A stretch of 64,000 nt of DNA from Magicicada septendecula (taxonomy: Eukaryota > Arthropoda > Insecta > Hemiptera > Cicadidae), in assembly GCA_034769895.1 (NCBI GenBank), contig CM068367.1, forward strand, positions 703,670,885 to 703,734,884, given 5' to 3'. Shown here in pieces: positions 48,757 to 61,218 of this stretch; position 1 is the stretch's first letter; each line of letters starts with the position of its first letter. The notes under the pieces were generated by a model that searched no databases, was not told the DNA's origin, and saw only the letters and a list, made by a program, of their open reading frames with translations. Position numbers and translations under genes: made by a program.

Positions 48757-51700
48757 ACTTCCATGTTCCTTAAGGAAATGGAAGTATGGTGATGGCAAAA
48801 AAAATCGTGTTCGAGATTATTGCAGATTTTGATTGTACGACACTCAAAACATGAAAAAAAAGTCATATTTTGAAAAGTGTCTGTGTGTCTATCTATCTGT
48901 AGATTTTTTCTATGGCAAACGATAATAGCCGCAAATTCAAACAGAATCAAATAATTTTTTGAATACAGCACTGATTTGTAGAGTACTCAAGACCTACTGT
49001 TTTTGGTGAAGATCGGTTAAGGGAAAGGGGTAGTTTACCTGCAACGTTTTTTTTTAATCAAGGGTAATTTGTTTCTATGGCAAACAATAACAGCCGCAAA
49101 TTCAAACACAATCAAATAATATTTTGAATACAGTCCTGAATTGTAGAGTTCTCAAGACCTATTGATTTTGATAAAGATCGGTTAAGGGAAAGGGGTAGTT
49201 TACCTGCAACGTTTTATGTTTTAAAAGGGTATTTTCTATGGCAAACGATAAGAGCCGCAAATTCAAACAGAATCAAATAAGTTTTTGCATACAGCCCTGA
49301 ATTATAGAGTTCTCAAGACCTATTGTTTTTGTTGAAGATCAGGTTAGGGAAAGGGGTAGTTTACCTGCAACGTTTTATGTTTTAACATGGGTAATCTTTA
49401 CTATGACGAATGATAACTACCGTAAATTCAATCAGAATCAAATAATGTTTTGCACAGCTTCCTGAGCTATAGAGACCTCAATGTCTATTGATTTTGGTGA
49501 AGATCGGTTAAGGGAAATGAGTAGTTTACCGGCCACCTTTAATTTTTTAACAAGAGTAATTGTTTCTATGACGAACGATAACTGCCGCACATTCAAACAG
49601 AATCAAATAATGTTTTGCATGCATCCCTGAATTGTAGAGGACTCAAGACCTATTGATTTTGGTGAAGATCAGTTAAGAGAAGGGGTAGTTTACCTGCAAC
49701 GTTTTATGTGATACCAAGGTTAATTTTACTTCCATATTCCTTAAGGAATGGAAGTATGGTGATGGCAAAAAAATCGTGTTCGAGATTATTGCAGATTCTG
49801 ATTCTACTACACTCAAAACATGAAAAAAAGTCGTTTTCCGAAAAGTGTCTGTGTGTGTGTCTGTGTGTGTGTCTGTCTGTGTGTCTGTGTGTCTGTAGAT
49901 TTTTTTTCTATGGCAAACGATAACTGCCGCAAATTCAAACAGAATCAAATCATTTTTTGCATACAGTCCTGATTTGCAGAGTACTCGCGACCTATTGTTT
50001 TTGGTGAAGATCGGTTGAGGGAAAGGGGTAGTTTACCTGCAACGGTTTTTTTTTAGCAAGGGTAATTTTGTTTGTTTGGCAAACGATAACAGCCGCAAAT
50101 TCAAACAGAATCAAATAATGTTTCGCATACAGCCCTCAATTGTAGGGTTCTCAAGATCTGTTGATTTTGGTGAAGATCGGTTAAGGGAAAGGGGTAGTTT
50201 ACCTGTAACGTTTTATGTTTTAACAAGGGTATTTCCTATGGCAAACGATAACAGCCGCAAATTCAAACAGAATCAAAAGATTATTTGCATACAGCCCTAA
50301 ATTGTAGAGTTCTCAATACCTATTGTTTTTGGTGAAAATCGGTTGAGGGAAAGGGGTAGTTTACCTGCAACGTTTTTTTAACAAGGGTATTTTTTTCTAT
50401 GGCAAACGATAACTGCCGCAAATTCAAACAGAATCAAATAACTTTTTGCATACAGCCCTGATTTGTAGAGTACTCACGACCTATTGTTTTTGGTGAAGAT
50501 CGGTTGAGGGAAAGGGGTAGTTTACCTGCAACGGTTTTTTTTTATCAAGGGAAATTTTTTTTTTTTTGCCGAACGATAACAGCCGCAAATTCAAACAGAA
50601 TCAAATAATGTTTCGCATACAGCCCTGAATTGTAGAGTTCTCAAGATCTGTTGATTTTGGTGAAGATCGGTTAAGGGAAAGGGGTAGTTTACCTGTAACG
50701 TTTTATGTTTTAACAAGGGTATTTCCTATGGCAAACGATAACAGCCGTAAATTCAAACAGAATCAAAAGATTATTTGCATACAGCCCTAAATTGTAGAGT
50801 TCTCAAGACCTATTGTTTTTGGTGAAGATCGGTTAAGGGAAAGGGGTAGTTTACCTACAACGTTTTTTTAACAAGGTTATTTTCTATGGCAAACGATAAC
50901 AGCCGCAAATTCAAACATAATCAAATAATTTTCTCCATACAGCCCTGGTTTGTAGAGTACTCAAGACCCTTTGTTTTTGGTGAAGATCAGTTGAGGGGAA
51001 GGGGTAGTTTACCTGCAACGTTTGTTATAAAGCGTATTTTCTATGGCAAACGATAACTGCCGCAAATTCAAACAGAATCAAATAATTTTTTGCATACATA
51101 AGTGAATTGTAGAGGACTCAAGGCCATTAGATTTTGGTGAAGATCGGTTAAGGGGAAGGGGTAGTTTACCTGCAACCTTTTACGTTTTAACAAGAGTAAA
51201 GTACTTGAAAATTCATTTAAACTTTTTCAAACAATGGTAATTGTTAAAAATAAAATAATTTTGTTGCCAGGCAATAAAATTATAATTTTTTCATTGTAAT
51301 GTAAATTATGTACGAGATATATATTAGAAAATATATCGTGCTTGGCAGGCAAGCATATTTCAGATTATAAGTCTTAGAATATGGAAGTCATGTATGGTTC
51401 TCCATACCGATATTTTTCTATGACGAACGATAACTGCCGCACATTCAAACAGAATCAAATAACTTTTGCATACATCCCTATATTGTAGAGAACTCAAGGC
51501 CTGTTGATTTTGACGAAGATCGGTTAAGGGAAAGGGGTAGTTTACCTGCAACATTTTATGTTGTAACAAGAGAAATTTTTTCATGACGAACGATAACTGC
51601 CGTAAATTCAAACAGAATCAAATAATTTTTTACATATGTGCCTGAGTTGTAGAAGACTGAAGGCCTATTGATTTTGGTGAAGATCGGTTACGGGGAAAGG

Positions 51701-52208
51701 GTAGTTTACCTGAAACATTTTTTGTTGTAACAAGAATAAAGTACTTAATTTTGATAAATAAAGTATCCTGATAACAAGATGTTAATAATCCAGTGTAGAA
51801 ACGTTGATGAAATATCAATATAAATGAAGAGGCTAGTTGAACGGGGTGGGGGTAATTTTCTATAAATGAAAATTATAGTTGAAGGGGGAGGGTATAATTT
51901 TTATATGTACTACGTTATCGGCAACAAAGTAGTAGTTTGTTGTTAAAATTCCTTCCCGGGCTGTTTGGTCGTAGTCTAATGTTTTCTGCAAAACCAGACG
52001 TTTCGGCAGTATCGTCGACTGCCATCATCAGTGAAAATCGAGTGCGATAAGGTGTGGTGGGATACGTTAGTGACCACAGTACTGTGGTTAAGGCTGAAGC
52101 AATAAGTGGAAAGAAGTAGTTTCTATGAAACATTTCATTTCGTAAATGATTTTAAATATAAATCTTAGAACATGGAAGTCATGTATGGTTCTCCATACCG
52201 ATATTTTT
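48757..52208 (+). repeat. Composite satellite array 2 (plus orientation)
   Basis: It starts at TTACTTCCATGTTCCTTAAGG (a near-palindrome), then GGTGATGGCAAAAAAAATCG, a short (TGTC/TATC) tract, and monomers as in array 1. A second start module lies at 49727-49905 with a long (TGTG/TGTC)n. A type A linker with the Helitron-like segment (51203-51304) runs to the hairpin at about 51388, more monomers follow, and a type B linker (51737-52208) closes the array. Both ends of the array are visible, so this is the best copy for defining the unit: start ACTTCCATGTTCC, end GAACATGGAAGT plus hairpin GTATGGTTCTCCATAC plus CGATATTT. Confidence 0.9.
52001..52031 (-). other. Hammerhead-like motif, best copy in the arrays
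   Basis: Minus strand CTGATGA, T, GGCAGT / ACTGCC with loop CGACGAT, GAAACGTC. The stem and both conserved boxes are intact. Confidence 0.42.
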
Positions 52209-52509
52209 ATTGTATATTTAGTTGTAACATACACGCATACTTATAGTTACGTGTATATCATTCACATCATTACGTGTACCATCAGAATTTCTTTCACAAT
52301 AGCATGTTTCCATTTTTATTCAATCCTACTGAAATCGATTAGACGCGTATGCGCGCGCGCGCGCGTGCGAGCGTTGAGGTGTGACACTTTTGTTCTCATA
52401 GATCAAATTGCAACGCATAATTCAATATGGTGGGTGAGTGATTGATGCATTGATTGATTCTACACATCTGTGCATGAAAATAATCGTTCTGTCTGTCCAA
52501 TTGATTTTA
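52209..52509. other. Spacer after array 2
   Basis: AT-rich with a (CG)n tract at about 52352-52368. No gene supported. Confidence 0.4.
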
Positions 52510-53085
52510 AAAATCATATCATCATCATCTTCAGCAAGAATTAAACCAAAAATGGTTTGTTCCGGTGTCAAGCAGACAGACTAGTCACGGTCACTCCAAT
52601 GCTTCTTCGGACGTCCCACACCTCTCCGTTCTTTATGCTTTTAATTCCACAGTTGTTTGGGAATGCGGCAGTCATCCATTCGGTTAAGATGTTCCAACCA
52701 TTTTAGCCGATACTGAAGGAGTCTAGCAAATATACTCATAATATTCAGCTCCTACCGTACATCAATATTTCTTTCGCGATCCTGGGCACATAGAGAGATG
52801 TTGGGAGGGCCATCACCTTGTTGAACTTCAGGCGTGTTTCTTTTCTGGTTGATTTTAGAGTTCTCCTGATGGTTGCATATATGATTGAACGTGTGCAGCT
52901 TCTTCACCACTTGATTGTTTGTAATGTAAGATACATTGCAGCCCTGACATTCAAACTTACTTACTTGCTCCAGAACAGTACCATCTGCAACAGTTTTTCC
53001 TCGTATGGGATCAGTTCCATGAGAAACCATCACCGTGGTCGAAGAATGTGTAGATCTGTAATCCGAAATCCTTGCAGATTTCACT
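52510..53085 (-). pseudogene. LINE (insect endonuclease-RT type) remnant
   Basis: The minus-strand translation includes GTDPIRGKTVADGTVLEQVS and KFECQGCNVSYITNNQVVKK, then after a deletion RNIDVR, LNIMSIFARLL, WLEHLNRMDDCRIPKQLW and RRGVGRPKKHW. This is the thumb and C-terminal tail of a LINE reverse transcriptase very common in insect genomes (IR-K-I-N--IEQVS-FKYLGC-I ... GRP--RW). Cys/Gln has replaced the usual YLG, and stops interrupt the reading. The polymerase core is absent. Confidence 0.7.
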
Positions 53086-54723
53086 CGGTATTTTTAAAAA
53101 TATGCCTTTAAATGAACTTAAAATTTAACAAACCTACAATTCGGTAAAATTAGACAAGACATGGTTTACTGATCACAAGTCAGTAAAACACTTTGTTGGA
53201 AATATAAATGAATTAATGGAACAATAACTGATCTTTACAAATATAAAAATTTACTGGTCTATAAAATGTATTTATTATTTTACACTGAATTAAATTAATT
53301 GTTCTGATGACAGCTCAAATAAAAATTGTTTTATGCTTTTCTGTGTTCGATGTAGTGTGTCGATGTCCTCGGTCGTGGTCCCAGTCGGAAACACCATTAT
53401 CTCCACTGCCAATTCCCTTACTCGTCTACGAGTGCTTAGGCTGGTTACTGAAGTCTGCACACCCTCAGCGACCAAACGAGACTCTTCTATCACCATGCAA
53501 TTCTCGCACGTTTATCTTGTATCGATATCAGTTTCAATTACTCAATTCTATTGGTTGTTTTAATTTAAGAAATAATTTACTTTCGTCTTCTGGAAAGGTT
53601 TTCCAAGCCAAGCCACGTTCTCGTTAAAGCCTATTTCCACTTCTAGTAAATTCTATTTGACCGCATGTTTGTTAGATAATACGTTTATTAAAAATGTTCA
53701 TGTTTAGAAATATATATTATTTATTATTAATGAAAATATTATTTAGTCTTTCACTGCGGATTTTAAAATATTGTACCTTTATTTATCTGCAAAATGCTTG
53801 CATCATACACACTGAATTTACACTGCATAGGAGGTTATTTGAGTCTCACTTGGAATGTCATAATTGTCTTAATTTTATACTTAATTCTAAGTCTTTTATG
53901 CTAAAAACAATCTTGTCTTTCACGCATGCAAAACACACACACGCGTGTTCGAGAACACACACACTCACACAATTCTCAAAGGGCATTGAGTATGTCTTGT
54001 ATATTTATCTGAGTCCTTGAACGATTGGAGGTGTTCGATTTTAACATGGTTGAATCTTTTTGGTAATGGTGGTAGTAGTATTAGTAGTACTAGTAGTAAG
54101 TAGGGTGGTGTGTACGGCGTTTACGTAAATTACTTCCATTACTCCATTACTCGTAGTACAAAATAATAACGTGGTTGTGTAAAAGAATAATACAGTATTC
54201 GTGTGAACAATGTTAGACCCAGAATTAGGTTAAGCGTAATTCGTTTACATGACTGAATCATACAAATGGTTTAAGTAATTATATTTACAGTCATTTTGCT
54301 TAAATAAGACAGATAGGCTATACGCTGATAAGTTATGTTTGCAGCGTCTCATTTTTCAAGGCGTTTCCATGGTAACAGCAAGAAAACAGACAGATAATTA
54401 AATTATTAGCTCGAACATTCGAAACCCAAAAGTGACGCAAATAGCAGTTGAACGCCTACCCAATAACATAACCTTTTATTTTCAGAATTATTTATATTAT
54501 CAATAACGAAGAGAGCTCACCAGATCTTTAAATAGAAAACAACCCACATCCTTTTACAATAACATTAACTGCAAGATCTTTCAGTCAAAAGTAAAAATGT
54601 ACCAGTACATATGCAATATTTATATGCGCGTGAAATAAGTTGCTGATGACTCGAAAACCAAAGACTAGTTGAATTGTGTCTTTGACAATAAAAGCTAGAC
54701 TTTTTCGTTTTGCTCTTCCCAGG
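53086..54723. other. AT-rich stretch without supported genes
   Basis: The frames at 53290-53627 and 53694-54020 have no domain. An AC-rich low-complexity tract lies at 53933-53968. Nothing else supported. Confidence 0.35.
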
Positions 54724-55226
54724 CAGTGGTGTGTCTACGGGGGGGGATCCCCCACCAGAGTTATTGAAAATTTCAGTGACTTCCATAATCACCTAATATA
54801 TACTCCTTACGTTTTCGGAAGGCACCTAAGAGATTGGGAGACCCTTGCCCACCAACGCGCACTCACACACACGCGCGCGACCAGTTTGACCTGCCTCTAT
54901 TGGCGCTTCGATGAGTCACCTACTAGGCATTGAACGACAAAACTATGAAAATTTGTATTCTAGATTTTACATTAGTTATGATATATTTTTTGGATTCTAT
55001 ATTCAATTTCCTTAAAAATGGGTCCAAACACGAAATAATTACGACATTTATGAGCTTTAAAAAGACGCCAAACACTATTCTACGTGTTAGCTTTAGCTTA
55101 GGCGCCTTCCGATAACGTAAGGAGTATAGGTCTAATCTAAGCCAGTTGCTTGTGTTAAAATATGAATTAAAAGTGTTAAAATTGTAGAAATAAAATAATT
55201 GCAATGTTTGTAAATTAATAAAATAA
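54724..55226. mobile_element. MITE with CAGTGG start, interrupted by a second MITE
   Basis: It starts CAGTGGTGTGTCTACGGGGG and shares TTATTGAAAATTTCAG, CCATAATCACCTAA and GTTAAAAT...TGTAGAAATAAAA with the MITE at 12436. Another element sits inside (54802-55128). The right end runs into satellite array 3. Confidence 0.6.
54802..55128. mobile_element. Nested foldback-ended element
   Basis: Ends TATACTCCTTACGTTTTCGG / AAGGCACCTAAG and the inverse CTTAGGCGCCTTCCGATAAC / GTAAGGAGTATA form inverted repeats of about 32 bp. Compared with the related copy at 12436 this block is extra, so it is an insertion. No coding sequence. Confidence 0.6.
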
Positions 55227-55402
55227 AAATATCGGTATGGAGAACCATACATTACTTCCATGTTCTAAGATTTATATTTAAAATCATTTTCGAAATGAAA
55301 TATTACCATAGAAACTACTTCTTTCTACTTACTGCTTCAGCCTTAACCACAGTACTGTGGTCACTAACGTATACCACCTCACGTTATCGCACTCGATTTT
55401 CA

Positions 55403-55433
55403 CTGATGATGAAAGTCGATGGCATTGCCGAAA
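55403..55433 (+). other. Hammerhead-like motif, stem degenerate
   Basis: Plus strand CTGATGA, T, GAAAGT facing ATTGCC, GAAACGTC. The boxes are kept while the stem has mismatches, so this copy is decayed. Confidence 0.3.
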
Positions 55434-55534
55434 CGTCTGGTTTTGTAGAAACCATTGGACTACGGCCAAACATCCCGGGAAGGAATTTTAACAAAAACTA
55501 CTTCTTTGTTACAGATAACGTTGTACACATATAT

Positions 55535-56127
55535 ATAAAAAATATGCATAAAATTAATGGCTTGTATAAGTTAATGTTTGATCTCCATTAAGTAGTGCTC
55601 AAGTTTCCAAAGTTTTAATATTATGATGTCCGTAATTAAAACATCAGAGCAGGTTTAGTGTGTATGAGGGTACACCGTGGACAAAAATTTTCAACATTTC
55701 CTATTGAGCGTTGCTTAGAGTAAAGCTGCGAATCTACAGTGTACGTTTCACAGAACAAACACGCGGAAAAGAAGGAGCGCTCCGAAATCACTCATGGACC
55801 CTCAGCATCTTGCAGAGGGTTCATTCCCTAAAGACGAAAATTCTGTCTATGAATCGTTCCTCTGTAAACACGTGCCGTTACACTGCCCAGCGATCCACAG
55901 GAAGCAAATCGCTATCCACGCTGGACAATTTTTCGGCTTGCGCGCGTTATGTTGGTGTGGGTTTCGGCACTTTCCATTTAAAAAGCGCGCAAATGTAAGA
56001 AAATAAACATGAATGAGGCCAGAAATAACGCGAATTTTGTGTGTGTGTGTGTGTGTTCCCTGCCTTTTTATTGCAGTAATCATAATAATAAAATGGAAAC
56101 GTAAACATTACATAATTGAGATATGCT
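55535..56127. other. Unrelated block inside array 3
   Basis: Two overlapping frames (55711-56006) have no recognisable domain. A GT tract lies at 56040-56056. It separates the terminal B linker from the rest of array 3. Confidence 0.4.
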
Positions 56128-57167
56128 TGCCTGCCACGAACGATATATTTTCTCTCATACATGATTTACATTAAAATGAAAAAATTATAATTTTATTGCC
56201 TGGCAACAAAATTATTTTATTTTTAACAATTACCATTGTTTGAAAAAGTTTAAATGAATTTTCAAGTACTTTACTGTTGTTGAAACGTAAAAGGTTGCAG
56301 GTAAACTACCCCTTCACCTTAACCGATCTTCACCAAAATCAAAAGACCTTGAGATCACTATAATTCAGGGATGTATGCAAAAAATTATTTCATTCTGCTT
56401 GAATATGCGGCAGTTACCGTTCGTCATAGAAAAAATTACCCTTGTTAAAACATAAAATGTTGCAGGTAAACTACCTTATTCCCTTACCCGATCTTCACCA
56501 AAACCAAAAGGTCTTGAGAACTCTACAATTCAGGGCTGTATGCAAAACATAATTTTATTCTGTTTGAATTTTCGGCTGATATCGTTTGCCAAAAAAAAAA
56601 TACCCTTGATAAAAAAACGCTGCAGGTAAACTACCCCTTTCCCTTAACCGATCTTCTCCGAAAACAATAGGCCTTGAGTACTCTACAAATCAGGGCTGCA
56701 TGCAAAAAATTATTTGATTCTGTTTGAATTTGCGGCTGTTATCGTTTGCCATAGAAAAAAATCTACAGACACACACAGACAGCACACAGACAGACACACA
56801 CACAGACACTTTTCGCAAATTGACTTTTTTTCATGTTTTGAGTGTAGTACAATCAGAATCTGCAATAATCTGGAACACGATTTTTTTGCCATCACCATAC
56901 TTCCATTTCCTTAAGAACATGGAAGTAAATATCGGTATGGAGAACCATCCAAGACTTCCATGCTCTACCATTTCCTTAAGAACATGGAAGTAAATATCGG
57001 TATGGAGAGCCATCCAAGACTTCCATGTTCTAAGATTTATATTTAAAATCATATTCGAAATGAAATATTTCCATAGAAACTACGTCTTTCTACTTATTGC
57101 TTCATCATTCACCACAGTACTGTGGTCACTAACGTATACCACCTCACGTTTTCGCACTCGATTTTCA

Positions 57168-57198
57168 CTGATGATGGCAGTCGATGGCACTGCCGAAA
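57168..57198 (+). other. Hammerhead-like motif, intact stem
   Basis: Plus strand CTGATGA, T, GGCAGT, loop CGATGGC, ACTGCC, GAAA (followed by AGTC). Confidence 0.4.
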
Positions 57199-58995
57199 AG
57201 TCTGGTTTTACAGAAGACATTGGACTACGACTAAACAGCCCGGGAAGCAGTTTTAACAAAAAACTACTTCTTTGTTGCCGATAACGTAGTACACATATAA
57301 AAAATTCTCCCCTCCACCTTCAACTATAATTTTTAATAATAGAAAATTACCCCACCCCGTTCACCTAACCTCTTCATTTATAGATATTTCATCTACGTTT
57401 CTACAGTGGATTATTATGAGCTTCTTATCAGGATACTTTACTCTTGTTAAATCATAAAATGTTTCAGGTAAACTACCCCTTTCTCTTAACCGATCTTCTC
57501 CAAAATCAATAGACCTTCAGTCCTCTACAATTCAGGGATGCATGCAAAAAAATATTTGATTCTGTTTGAATGTGCGGCAGTTATCGTTCGTCATGGAAAC
57601 ATTTCTCTTGTTATAACTTAAAATGTTGCATGTAAACTACCCCTTTTCCTTAACCGATCTTCACTAAAATCAACAGACCTTGAGTTATCAACAATTCAGG
57701 CAAGTGTGCAAAAAATTATTTGATTCTCTTTGAATTTTCGGCAGTTATCGTTCGTCATAAAAAAATTACCCTTTTTAAAACATAAAACTTTGGTGATAAA
57801 CTACCCCTTTCCCTTAACCGATCTTCAACAAAATCAACAGACCTTGAGTTCTCTTTAGTTCAAATAGGTATGCAAAAACGTGGCTGATTCTGTTTGAATT
57901 TACGGCAGTTATCGTTCGTCATATAAAAAATAACCCTTGTTAAAACATAAAATGTTGCAGGTAAACTACCCCTTTCCCTTAACCAATCTTCACCAACACC
58001 AATAGGTATTGAGAACTCTACAATACAGGGCTGTATGCAAATAATCATTTGATTCTGTTTGAATTTGCGGCTGTTATCGTTTGCCATAGAAAATACCTTT
58101 GTTAGAACATAAAATGTTGCAGGTAAACTATCCTATTCCCTTAACCGATCTTTACCAAAACCAATAAGTCTTGAGAACTCTACAAATCTGGGCTGTATGC
58201 AAAAGATTATTTGATTCTGTTTGAATTTGCGGCTCTTATCGTTTGCCATATAAAATACCCTTGTTAAAACATAAAATGTTGCAGGTAAACTATCCCTTTC
58301 CCTTAACCGATCTTTACCAAGATCAATAGATCTTGAGAACTCTACAATTCAGGGCTGTATGCAAAATATTATTTGATTGTGTTTGAATTTGCGGCTGTTA
58401 TTGTTTGCCATAGAAACAAATTACCCTTGATTAAAAAAAAAACGTTGCCGGTAAACTACTCTTTTCCCTTAACCGATCTTCACCAAAGACAATAGGTCTT
58501 GAGTACTCTACAAATGAGGGCTGTATGCAAAAAATTATTTGATTCTGTTTGAATTTGCGGCTGTTATCGTTTGCCATAGAAAAAAAATCTACAGACAGAT
58601 AGACACACAGACACTTTTCGAAAAACGACTTTTTTTCATGTTTTGAGTGTAGTACAATCAGAATCTGCAATAATCTCGAACACGATTTTTTTTGCCATCA
58701 CCATACTTCCATTTCCTTAAGGAACATGGAAGTAAAAATTACCCTTGATAAAAAAAACCGTTGCAGGTAAACTACTCCTTTCCCTCAACCGATCTTCACC
58801 AAAGACAATCGGTCGTGAGTACTCTACAAATCAGGGCTGTATGCAAAAAATTATTTGATTCTGTTTGAATTTGCGGCTGTTATCGTTTGCCATAGGAAAA
58901 AATCTACAGACAGACACACATACACACACACAGACACTTTTCGAAAAACGACTTTTTTTCATGTTTTGAGTTTCCTTAAGGAACATGGAAGTAAA

Positions 58996-59590
58996 AAGGG
59001 TTTTCTTAATAATGACAATCGCTCAGCCTTAAATAATAAATATGCACGTGTGAGGCAGAGGATATTAATCTACAAGCTTGTCTGCGTCATGACTTCTCTA
59101 CGGTCTAGACCATCGCCTTTGCAGAAGTAAACTAGCAGTTCTTGATTTGAATTTTATTGCTGGGGTTTTTTCATAAGAAATAACGTACTTTAACACGAAC
59201 TATAGTTTGATTAAAACACTCTTGGGACATCGTCCTTAGAGTGCGAAGATGTATTAAAATCTGGTTTTCAAAAATGTCTTCACAAGATTTACTTCTCATT
59301 TTCACAAGACTTATTAAGAATACTAATTTAGTATTAAAGCGACTCCTAGTGACATGAGATTTATTACGTTTAATTTGAATAACAATGAATTACGAAATCA
59401 GCGCTTATTCTAATGTTTTCAATCTTTACATACTTCATGTCGGTTCACTCAGAAACTAATGAGATGTAATTAATTTATAAAATTATATGACAATAGTCCT
59501 GAATTCTTCATTTGTCCTGAGGAAAATGGGGTGCAGCCTCATTCCCCTAACAGTAGTTCCTCAGGTACATCACTGTGCCAGCGTAAATAT
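58996..59590. repeat. Partial copy of the CAGTGG MITE family
   Basis: TTTTCTTAATAATGACAATC (58999 onward) and TTCATTTGTCCTGAGGAAAATG...TCAGGTACATCACTG (about 59506-59577) match parts of the MITE at 12436-12854. Between them are about 450 bp without similarity. It borders the outer end of array 3. Confidence 0.45.
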
Positions 59591-61218
59591 GAAAGTAAAA
59601 TGTAAAGGAGTGTGTGCGCGGGCGGGCGCGTGTGTTTTCAGAATAGTTTCCAAATTCTTATATCTTTCGTCTTCTCCCTCAAGGCCCTTATTCTTAATTG
59701 CTGTAACTACTCTTCATGCTTTTTTCCTTGATCTTCCTACTGTCCTGACATATCCAGTCTTGTTATTTGAAACTTGCTAAGGAACACTTCTGGACGACAT
59801 ACAAAATCTAATTTTCTGATATACTTGCGTGTGATTCTTTTGTGTACGAGATGCTACTGGAGTCAATTATTTGTATTGTTCTTTTTTTGTTTTATTTCTC
59901 TTTTTTTTGTAGATTTACACAAACCTAAACAACAATGTCTGTTTATTTATATTTTCTGTTATGTTTATCGCCTGTGTTTAAAAATACTATGTTTACTTTA
60001 TTTTCAGAAAAAACAGTGGACATTTTCCTTAAGAAAGCTTGATAACCTTGATTACCTTTGTGCATCTTCTTTGTAACTTATAAGGCTGCAGAAAACTTGC
60101 AAACAACTTAGATAAAATTAATGAAGCTCTCAATCGCACAAATACTTTTAACATTAAAAAATACAATATTAAACACCAATTGCCAAAATATGCACACGGA
60201 AAGATAAAAATACAGAACAAAAATTCAAATAAAAATATAAAGCATATTTCATTTTACGTACGGACTTCCTTTTATGTGCGTACAATCTATAAAACATAAT
60301 AAGCTACAGGACCAAACGTTTGTCTCTTATAACGTACAACTAAGGGAACAGCATCTTCACTTAAAAACAATTTTACCCTATTACGCAAATTATATTACGA
60401 CTCTGTGTTTATGAAAAGGTATGACTAATATTTGATTTTCCGCAAATAAAATTCAATGGCAAAAGTGAAACTTTATTGTAAATGAGCGATGATTCGGGAG
60501 GATTAAAGAAAAATATACAACGTCGAGTAGACACACTACATCGCGCTGTGGATTTTTTTTTCTTCTAAAAATATCAGCCCCTTTAAGAGCGAGTTGGGGG
60601 TAGATCGATGTTGTTTAACGACAACATTGTTTGACACTAAAGCTGTCTCAATCGAGAAGGGTTCGTCCAGTATCATCGTCTACTATAAAACTTTTACTGC
60701 TTTGAAACAAGTAAATTGGTTCGGTGGTCATGTTGATACAGCCCGTTCCTGTCACTCCACAAAACGGAAAGTGGAGAAAAGTCGAAAAAGGAAAGACTTT
60801 AGTCGATAATTAAAAGTTGAATGCTTTTGGTGTTATACAACAGTGTGATGTTTCTAGCCGGAACTATGGAACAATGTAATTTACAATTAAATGACAATGC
60901 AAAGTTCTGATTTACTAGATGTGGCAGTCAGTTACTAGTGGAAAGAAATAGTACTGTTGTGTTTGTGTACGGCAGCGAGTCGTGATTCGCTATCACGCAG
61001 CATGGACGGCGTCTCCGTGAAAACCACCTTAAACCAAAGTAACACGTACAATATTTATTACATTATTATAGAGATTATATAATTTAGAGGTTAGATACTT
61101 ACAAACAGAATATCAGCACTGAACGTTGTAAGCAAGTGAGTATGATGATAACACTGATGACAGCAGTTTTCAGGTCTCTACGCTCTACGCACGTTCAACT
61201 CTTTGTGCTAATTATACA
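59591..61218. other. AT-rich stretch without supported genes
   Basis: A GC-rich short tract (GTGTGTGCGCGGGCGGGCGC, about 59609-59630). The frames at 59487-60076 and 60594-60809 lack motifs. Confidence 0.35.

Larger units (their letters stand above)
55227..58995 (-). repeat. Composite satellite array 3 (minus orientation)
   Basis: The same units as arrays 1 and 2, inverted. The minus-strand 5' end is at 58995 (ACTTCCATGTTCC palindrome, then a TGTC-type tract read as GACA/CACA). Monomers fill 57430-58905, with start modules at about 58590-58735 and 56755-56930. A B linker with a motif at 57168-57198 lies at 56926-57440. A Helitron-like segment is at 56163-56267. A final B linker fragment is at 55231-55534. 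A stretch of about 590 bp at 55535-56127 is unrelated and looks like an insertion or deletion scar. Reading frames in this stretch are satellite by-products. Confidence 0.88.

Noticed and set aside
55295-55591. Frame reading SLTYTTSRYRTRFSLMM and its five relatives (4781, 6069, 51915, 57060)
   Set aside because: It is the B-linker sequence; the same nucleotides form the hammerhead-like motif, and changes between copies do not favour synonymous sites by eye.
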